Below, piece by piece: positions 57,894-64,000 of a DNA stretch of 64,000 nucleotides; positions within the stretch are counted from its first letter, which is position 1, and every line of letters starts with the position of its first letter. The DNA is from Sinonovacula constricta (Eukaryota > Mollusca > Bivalvia > Cardiida > Solecurtidae): positions 36,196,569-36,260,568 of the forward strand of contig CM017567.1 in assembly GCA_007844125.1 (NCBI GenBank). Direction: 5' to 3'. Made by a program: the position numbers and the translations under genes. A model generated the notes under the pieces. The model was not told the origin of the DNA and searched no databases. It saw only the letters and a list, made by a program, of their open reading frames with translations.

Positions 57894-57928
57894 CCTTTTG
57901 ATAGCAACAACAGCAAAATCATGCTTAC

Positions 57929-58097
57929 CGTCCCTTCTTCTATGAATTTAATGTTTCCATCCTTTAGCTGAATGACATCTTTCTCTAGACCCACATCTTT
58001 AATAAACAGCTCATTCTTGACAAAGTTGGTAACGGCCCGCAGAATAAATGCCAAAAAGAGGTTGATATGGAGACTGTTGCTTTTGCATCGTAGTCGC
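57929..58097 (-). CDS. Class B1 GPCR, TM2 exon
   Basis: Acceptor TTCTATTTTCAG and donor GTAAGCATG; entry phase 2, exit phase 0. One base finishes the previous codon, then 56 residues: RLRCKSNSLHINLFLAFILR, the TM2 signature C-x-x-N-x-x-H-x-N-L-F with His2.50, followed by AVTNFVKNELFI and a long charged extracellular loop 1 (KDVGLEKDVIQLKDGNIKFI and EEGT). The usual C-x-R-N has Ser instead of Arg (CKSN). Length 169 bases. It is the most upstream exon found; TM1 and the hormone-binding ectodomain should lie beyond 58100 but were not recognised before the window end. Confidence 0.93.
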
Positions 58098-58100
58098 CTG

Positions 58101-58755
58101 AAAATAGAAAATGTATGATAATTGAAATCGGAACAACATACAATGTATTTGTTAGTAACTTTATAAATAGAATGTGCGTTACTTTCTTGTAATCACATCT
58201 ACTCTATGGCGCATAGCATCTAGCTTATTCGGGGATAAATGTTACCGCATTATAAAAAGGTTCTGCGTTTTTATAAACTTAAATGTTGATATTTTGTTTA
58301 CTATTAAGACAGAATTTATTAAAATTCATGTTTATTTATAAATAAACGCATATAATGAAAGTGTACAATATTATATCAATATTCTATGTATATACTGGCT
58401 TTCTGTTTCAGAACACGTAGTAATTTACCCATTAAATATATAACTCATGCAAGAATACAAGTTTTGTTTAATTGTTTGACGAATTCATGTTCGTAGATTT
58501 TATTATGCACCTGAAGCGTGCAATTTTATTACCTTACACGTATGTGTATATGTCAGTACATATATCGCTATCAAGGGTACCTTTATATAGACTCTGGCAA
58601 AATACTTATTGCTAATTCGCGGACAAGAAGAGAACGTAAGTAGACTTGTGCATACTTTCTTACAATCGAGTCACTAAGCTACATAGTTGGTACGTGTAGT
58701 TTTATTAATTCAGATTTAACCTTATAAAAGTGTACACATTACACTATATTTTTAT
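58101..58755. other. Putative receptor intron, nothing recognised
   Basis: I searched here on the minus strand for a TM1 exon ending next to a donor and found none. Confidence 0.4.
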
Positions 58756-58757
58756 CT

Positions 58758-58943
58758 GATCGGGGAGGGGAGACCCCTCCCGCACCCTCCCCCACTCGCC
58801 GCCCCAAAGACAAAAAACAACTCGGCGCGCCTGTTATTGAGTAATGTGTTCTATATACATACATTACTCAATGACAGGCGCCCTGCATGGTTTTTGTCTT
58901 TGGGGAGGCGAGTGGAAGGCTGTGGTCTCCCCTCCCCCGAACG
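58758..58943. repeat. Inverted repeat, ~85-base GC-rich arms
   Basis: The left arm has GGGGAGGGGAGACC, CACTCGCCGCCCCAAAGACA and GCGCCTGTTATTGAGTAATG. The right arm mirrors it with CATTACTCAATGACAGGCGC, TTTTTGTCTTTGGGGAGGCG, AGTGG and GGTCTCCCCTCCCC. A loop of about 15 bases separates them. GC content is far above the surroundings. It could be a solo MITE or the remains of transposon ends. Confidence 0.9.
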
Positions 58944-59283
58944 CATAAATTTTGGAATTTGAAAGGTTAATGGTGGGATTTCCTTGACTTTAAACTCCAT
59001 TTCTGATAGCTTTTTTTTGTCTCATATCATATACAGCGTGATGAAAATAAGACGGATTTATTTATTTTTGACCCGTATTTGATGAAACTTGGTCGGGATG
59101 TTTGTCTTGGCGATATGTAAGGGAAGTTCGAATAACAACACACAACACAAGTGTACATGTTTGCAGATTTAATACTGATAAAGAAGTATTACTATATCAA
59201 AGTTAAACATAAAAATATATATATTAAGTTGTTAAGCAAAAACAACGTAATTTTATCGGACAGCACCACTACAATTGTAGCTT

Positions 59284-61585
59284 TTACCTGAAACAGTCCA
59301 AATACAATTGCTCGCGGTTCTCTAACAGATACAAAGTCATTAGCCCCGCCGTCCAAATACATGGCGTCAGTGGCGCCCGGTGCACGTGCAGTAGCATCAA
59401 ATAGGTGAGGCGTTCCTGGGTGATACTAGCACGGGGATAAGTCTTTAAATGACGAAGGGCGGAGAACGATCGCTCACTAGTAGCGTTGGTGATTGGCATC
59501 CCAAGAATTAGTTTCAACACAGTCACAACATCACTAAACTACTGCTGTGTCATTAGTGTCATATTCTTGACCTCACTTATGACATCACTCGGCTTATTTA
59601 CACTGATGTTGTTCTTTTTCACGTGCACTCTGAGAGTATCGAGGTGCGTAAACAACAGTGATTTCTGGATGTCTGTTCTGTAGAAGTCAACCATGTGTTT
59701 CATGTCCTCCTCGTAGCCAGATGTACCCGTGGCAGCTTTCTCTACCACGTCCTCTAGGTGTTGGTACGTCCTGTAACCAGGCTGGTCAAAACGGTCAGTG
59801 CTGCTGGTGGTATCGAGGTCCAGCGACTTGTAGTACTTCTGTCGGTACATATATGTCACTGTAGCCGGATAATCTGACCTACAGTTCCCACTCTCGAACC
59901 TCTCGAACCTCTTAGGCACGTTTCGTCTTTGAGGAAGCGACGGCTCGTTGACGTCACATCTTTCGATTTACTCATTAACACGAGACCAAATTTTGTCATA
60001 CGCAGTCTCCGTGCGGAGTTCAGGTGAAGTGTTGACCCAGTCTCCAACGCAGTGATCTCCCCCTTTCAGTAAGGAGAATCTCTGCTACCACACAGAAATC
60101 CCTCCAGATCTGGAAGGATTTGATTTTTTTTACTTTTAATTTTTGTTCATTAAAATTACAATCGGAATGAATGTGTATATTAGAAAAACGACTAATAATG
60201 GATGAAAAAACAAATTCTAACGATAAAGAAAAAAAAAATGTATTTATCACTACAATCGTAACAACTCGGTCATTTCCGTCCTTTCGCCGAGGGCGAAATT
60301 TCAGTGTTACACCGGTTCAATGTAAACAATCAATGGATACTGTTGAAGAAATTCACAAAGTAATAACGGAGTTTGACTCCTCCATAAAAGCGAAACCCAT
60401 TGAGTGTCTGCAGTCTATGGCAAAGACGTCATAGCTAATCTGCCTATCCGTCTATAGTCACGTGATTTTGTATGTCGTAAACCCTGTGCGGAGTTTGGTG
60501 TTGACCGTCATGGCTGCCTGCGTCTGACCGTCCGCTGCGGACATGTCTTTATGCTTCAGAGATAAGTTCAGGTCGCCAGTATGGCAGGAAACTTCATAAC
60601 CAAGACACGCACCAAACAAGAAATCAAATAACCTCATTTATTTTAGTCTCTACACCAGTTACACGTGCGCAGATTTCACTGTCTTTAGTGGTGTCGCAGC
60701 ACTCTTTCCAATGGGACTGAAGAACCGTACAGTTCTGCAAAACACTGTCGAAGCTGGCGCCTCTGACGGTCCATCTAGTCGGACACAGGCTGCGAAATCC
60801 GGGCGTATTGGGACTCATTTCCTGTTTTATGTCTTGCAGATTCGAGTCACGTTTAGGAGAGTACATGATCAACTTTGACATTTCGTACACAGTGTCCATG
60901 GTGTCTCTCATCACCTTTGAAGCTTTCATTGTGTCGCCTACAGCAGGGTTGAGCGCTTGCCCATAATAATGAGTATATATGGCTCTCGACTCTTCCGCAC
61001 AGACTCAGTCGTTACGTCTTTTTTTGCTCCAGGCATGTTGCATGTGCCGTCTTAACACTGTCCGCGACAATTAATGACTTCAGCATCATCCTGACAATGG
61101 TGTCCTTAATCACTGACGTTATTGTCTGTAAGTTAATGGAGCTCACGGTGTACAGCCCGATGACCACTTCGTACACAACCAAGTCACTGTCCATGTGTTT
61201 AATGCAATATCACTACTTGCTCGCGATAGGACTTTTCTGTTGTTTCGTCGGCCATGATGGTGTAGAAACCGTTTGCCTTCACATTGGCGGCGATGTTGCG
61301 TAGGATTTTGAGTGCCATGATCTGTATACTTTCGTTTTGTATTTCTGCGCACGTGTATTTGTCCTTCCTTCTTTCGAGCCACTGGAGAATGGACACGTCT
61401 TTCTGGCCTTGTAGCTTTAGCAGTTGAATGAAGTTGGACTGACTGTCGTCATGACCGCGTACCTGAAGTTCATGTCTGGCGAGAAAGCGGATGCTGCTAA
61501 GGGTAGTGAGGAGCTGGAGTCTGTTCGCCTGCTTTTCATTACTCAATCGGAACTCATCGGGTATTTCCGTCCTCGGGACAATCAT
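59284..61585 (-). pseudogene. hAT/ZMYM-like transposase, decayed
   Basis: Fragments in order on the minus strand: 61585-61199 (ATG, FRLSNEKQANRLQ, DDSQSNFIQLLKL, then IMADETTEKS, the start of the RNase H-like core); 61194-61012 (GLYTVSSINLQTITSVIKDT, then a CRGQC-stop-DGTCNMPGAKK stretch in a shifted frame); 60929-60624 (SLCPTRWTVRGASFDSVLQ); about 60590-60500 (HKDMSAADGQTQAAMTV); 60120-60050; 59919-59539 (KRFERFESGNC and DRFDQPGYRTYQHLEDVV); 59526-59284 (PITNATSERSFSALRHLKTY, RLTYLMLLHVH), the hAT dimerisation domain, ending in TAA. Frameshifts and stops break it repeatedly, so it is inactive. Related proteins in other animals are often annotated as ZMYM1-like. It lies on the same strand as the receptor. 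Confidence 0.85.
60150..60435. other. Possible insertion inside the hAT relic
   Basis: Between the MSAADGQ block and the FQIWRDF block there are about 300 AT-rich bases with no transposase-like frame on the minus strand. An 87-codon plus-strand frame is present but unrecognised. It may be a later insertion. Confidence 0.35.
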
Positions 61586-61689
61586 CCCAAAGATGAAGCT
61601 TGACTAGCGATGACAATTTTCGCCGCTCCAATGTCGCGATAGCTATGTCGAAATAAGAACTATTTTTGGTAAGATTTTTGTATTTCTAT

Positions 61690-61768
61690 AAGAAAGAACG
61701 GCGCCGTTTCCTGCCGAAATATTGGGGCAACGGTTGCCTCCCCTGGCGCCCATAACGCGACGCCACTG
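61690..61768 (-). other. Candidate 5' terminus of the hAT element
   Basis: On the minus strand CAGTGGCGTCGCGTTATGGG followed by CGCCAGGGGAGGC begins at 61768. CAGTGGCG-type starts with a GC-rich body are common for hAT termini. The partner and 8-base target duplication were not established; CAGTGGCGCCCGG at 59368 (+) lies inside the coding frame and its flank does not match. Confidence 0.4.
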
Positions 61769-61769
61769 A

Positions 61770-63400
61770 ATAAAGAAAATCCTAGCCGGCCCCAAACACC
61801 CATTACCTACATGTACGTTTAATCGCGGAGCTGCCTTCACTGAAACTATATCATTAAATTACGGTTTGTATATAAGACATACGTGTGAAACACTATAGAC
61901 GTCGCAGAGATCCTGCAATTAAAACAAACAAATAAAAGCAAGCTGTTACGGTCAATGTATAAGTGTCGACATTAACTTTTTTTTACATAAAGCGAAGTTG
62001 CTTAACAATTGATGCCAATAGATATTTCGGTGTCTATTATTATTTGCCAGTTTCTAAAGAAAAAATGTGTTTCCTTCTTCTCTTCTTCCTTCGTTGTTGT
62101 CTGAAACATTTTACCTGTAATTGCATGCTGTACGTTTACACTTGGCTTACAGAAATAATTTCATTTTTCATTTAGAGAAAGCATACACGCACAACCATGA
62201 ACTTGTCAAACTGCTGCAACTATCTGTTACTGTCTGTTAATGTACTTTTTATTATTGGCGGCTACATTGATATGTTTTGCAAGTGCAAGATACATCCAAC
62301 GAAATCTGGAAACACACAGCTCTTTCCATAGAAAATCTGAGCCAAGACAAGGCCAAACATATGCAAATCAATGTTATTTTCACTATTGACAAATCTATTT
62401 CAATAGAGGTCCGGCTCTTTAGAGTGGCATCCTTTTATTATCTGTAGATTTGTAAAATAATATGTATATGTGTATTCCCGTTTAATCATGATACGGTTTA
62501 ATTATTTTTCTATATGTCAGCATGAATCAGATCTAATTCTTATTATCTCGACAAACTGTCAATAAATGACAAGAAGAAACTAAGAGAAATTCCGTTATCA
62601 CAATCTTTTTCTCGCATCATCTCTGGGTTCCATGTTAATTTGCAGCAAAACAACAAAGTGACGTTACGGAAATTCCATAATGCATCATTAAATTAGTTTC
62701 CCCTTTTATTATATGACAAATATGGAGGTGTCTATTCACAACGTTGACCATTATCAGACAGTGATGATAATGATCAGGGTTAACGTTCTAAAGTAAGTGC
62801 CAGTAATATTGTTTTATTGATCGGCGAAAATAACATTATTTTTGCAAAAATGTGCTGCTAAGTTTGACTTATTTATTGTCTTTTTAAATATCTGGCTTGC
62901 CTTTGACTAACGAACCTCAAGGTAAAGTTTCAGTTTTGTACCAATATCAGTCATTTCTCATTTTAAAAATGATGGGAAAAACGACCAATATGTTTGTTAG
63001 AAGGAAACCTGTATTTTCATTTTTTGTTTGAACTATATAACGCGTATTGCTACATCTTGATTATATACATCAAAGATCACAGATTGCTCACATAATGAAA
63101 GGAATTCAGCTTTGCTATCAGATTGATTGATGGACTCCCTCTATTTGACCAGCAGCTATTTTACAGATAGTTCTGTCATCGGAAAACCTTATCAACCTTC
63201 TTCAATCAACCCCATGTTTATTTCTAGCCACGAGTCGACAAATCCGGATGATTCATCTTAACGCCTTGCCCGTTGTAGAAATCGACTTTATTGAGCGACA
63301 AAGGTAAATAGACCTTATTTTTTAAGATTTATATATAAAGTCGACACCTTGACAAAACTATATATGAAGGCTTGCTTCCTCTAACGGTCACCCATCCGTT
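61770..63400. other. Sequence upstream of the receptor exons, nothing recognised
   Basis: Neither a TM1 nor an ectodomain exon was identified on the minus strand. Short plus-strand frames are unremarkable. Confidence 0.35.
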
Positions 63401-63404
63401 CACT

Positions 63405-63720
63405 AACCAAGGTAACCGTTGCTTAACCGCGCGACTTTTGCAAGCCGCTTAAACCACGTTGCTAAAAAGTTAACCCAGCAACAAGGCTGGTTTGAAGAGC
63501 TTATATGTCTACCATTATGACCGTTACATCACTCCCCCAATCCGAAAACTCTCGTCCCGAGACTTGGCCTGGGAAGGTCCGTGGGCACGCAACTCCAGTC
63601 CGGCATTTGACTATCTCACTTAGCAGAGAAACTGGTTTGAAGCGCTTATACACTTATATCCAAAGTTTTCTGGACCCCCCCCCCCCCCCCCCGCCATGAC
63701 GCGGACCTATTTCATGGGCT
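63405..63720. repeat. GC-richer patch with internal repeats and poly-C
   Basis: TGGTTTGAAGAGCTTATATG at 63489 and TGGTTTGAAGCGCTTATACA at 63633 are direct repeats about 144 bases apart. An 18-C run lies at 63675-63692. Probably a dispersed-repeat fragment of unknown family. Confidence 0.5.
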
Positions 63721-64000
63721 TTTATTATATGGCAAGCAGTCATTTCACATAAACTGTTATATTGGGGGATTTGTATCACTTCTCGTCAGTCGGACAAATA
63801 TTTCTTTCTAGCCAAAGACACTTGTTTTCAATCCCGGAAAATCCTGTTAAGAAGCTTCTGTCCTACCAAACATCTTGGATTCGTCCAAATAAAATAAAAT
63901 ATCTTTGGTTTGATAAAAACAAAATGTCAGTTTTCATCTATATCAAATTAACAAAAGGCTTGCAACGTGGTTTGCAACATATCAAAATATTTTAATTTTT
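63721..64000. other. Window end, unrecognised sequence
   Basis: A 77-codon frame at 63762-63995 (+) has no domain I can name. The two GC(A/C)ACGTGG-like phrases near the end give nothing further. Confidence 0.3.

Larger units (their letters stand above)
56731..57928 (-). other. Receptor intron with GA array and SINE C
   Basis: A 1198-base intron. It holds the (GA)n array at 57070-57187 and SINE C at 57668-57893, which ends only 35 bases from the splice donor of the TM2 exon. Confidence 0.8.

Noticed and set aside
61861..61920. Short minus-strand exon GATCTCTGCGACGTC between CAG and GTATGT
   Set aside because: About 30 bases, no match to TM1 or ectodomain and no supporting neighbour; splice-like signals occur often by chance.
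1..64000. CRISPR arrays, bacterial operons, phage defence or biosynthetic clusters
   Set aside because: Repeats here are tandem or dispersed eukaryotic types without spacer structure; there are no runs of adjacent long ORFs and the only gene has introns.

Overview
This looks like a stretch of an AT-rich metazoan nuclear genome, most likely a mollusc and plausibly a bivalve. That is inferred from the receptor gene with short exons and canonical GT-AG introns, the many tRNA-derived SINEs, the TTAA-flanked MITE-like elements, the hAT/ZMYM-like and Crypton-like relics and the abundant microsatellites. No taxon-specific marker was identified. There is no bacterial or phage-style gene organisation, and a 100-N assembly gap lies at 45252-45351.

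The only host gene I can reconstruct is on the minus strand: a class B1 (secretin-family) G-protein-coupled receptor. Seven consecutive exons were read between 58097 and 47630. They code for TM2, TM3-TM4, the end of TM4, extracellular loop 2 with the start of TM5, the rest of TM5, TM6 and the start of TM7, and the 42-base TM7 exon. Splice phases agree at every junction. The ectodomain and TM1 exons (expected to the right) and the cytoplasmic tail exon (expected to the left) were not found. The receptor keeps the family cysteines, His2.50 and Glu3.50, but appears to replace Thr6.42 with Ala and Tyr7.57 with Phe, two positions of the usual class B activation network.

Layout. 0-0.5 kb: Crypton-type recombinase relic behind a 70-bp repeat with two CRE palindromes. 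1-45 kb: gene-poor sequence built from dispersed repeats. It holds at least 14 copies of a family called R1 here, three tRNA-derived SINE families (A, B, C), a truncated LINE, minisatellites, and three pairs of old duplicated segments (1.6-3.05 with 42.85-44.8 kb; 14.35-17.35 with 18.14-18.95 kb; 22.24-22.7 with 27.78-28.2 kb). 45-58 kb: the receptor gene, whose introns hold a foldback-like element, TTAA-flanked MITEs, hairpins, a 630-bp trinucleotide array, and SINEs lying close to splice sites. 58-64 kb: a 185-bp inverted repeat, a decayed hAT/ZMYM-like transposase and unremarkable sequence.

Nothing here supports a multi-gene novel system. The most interesting items are the altered receptor activation network, the foldback-like element, the SINE whose tail runs into a splice donor, and the duplicated segment that brackets the LINE insertion.
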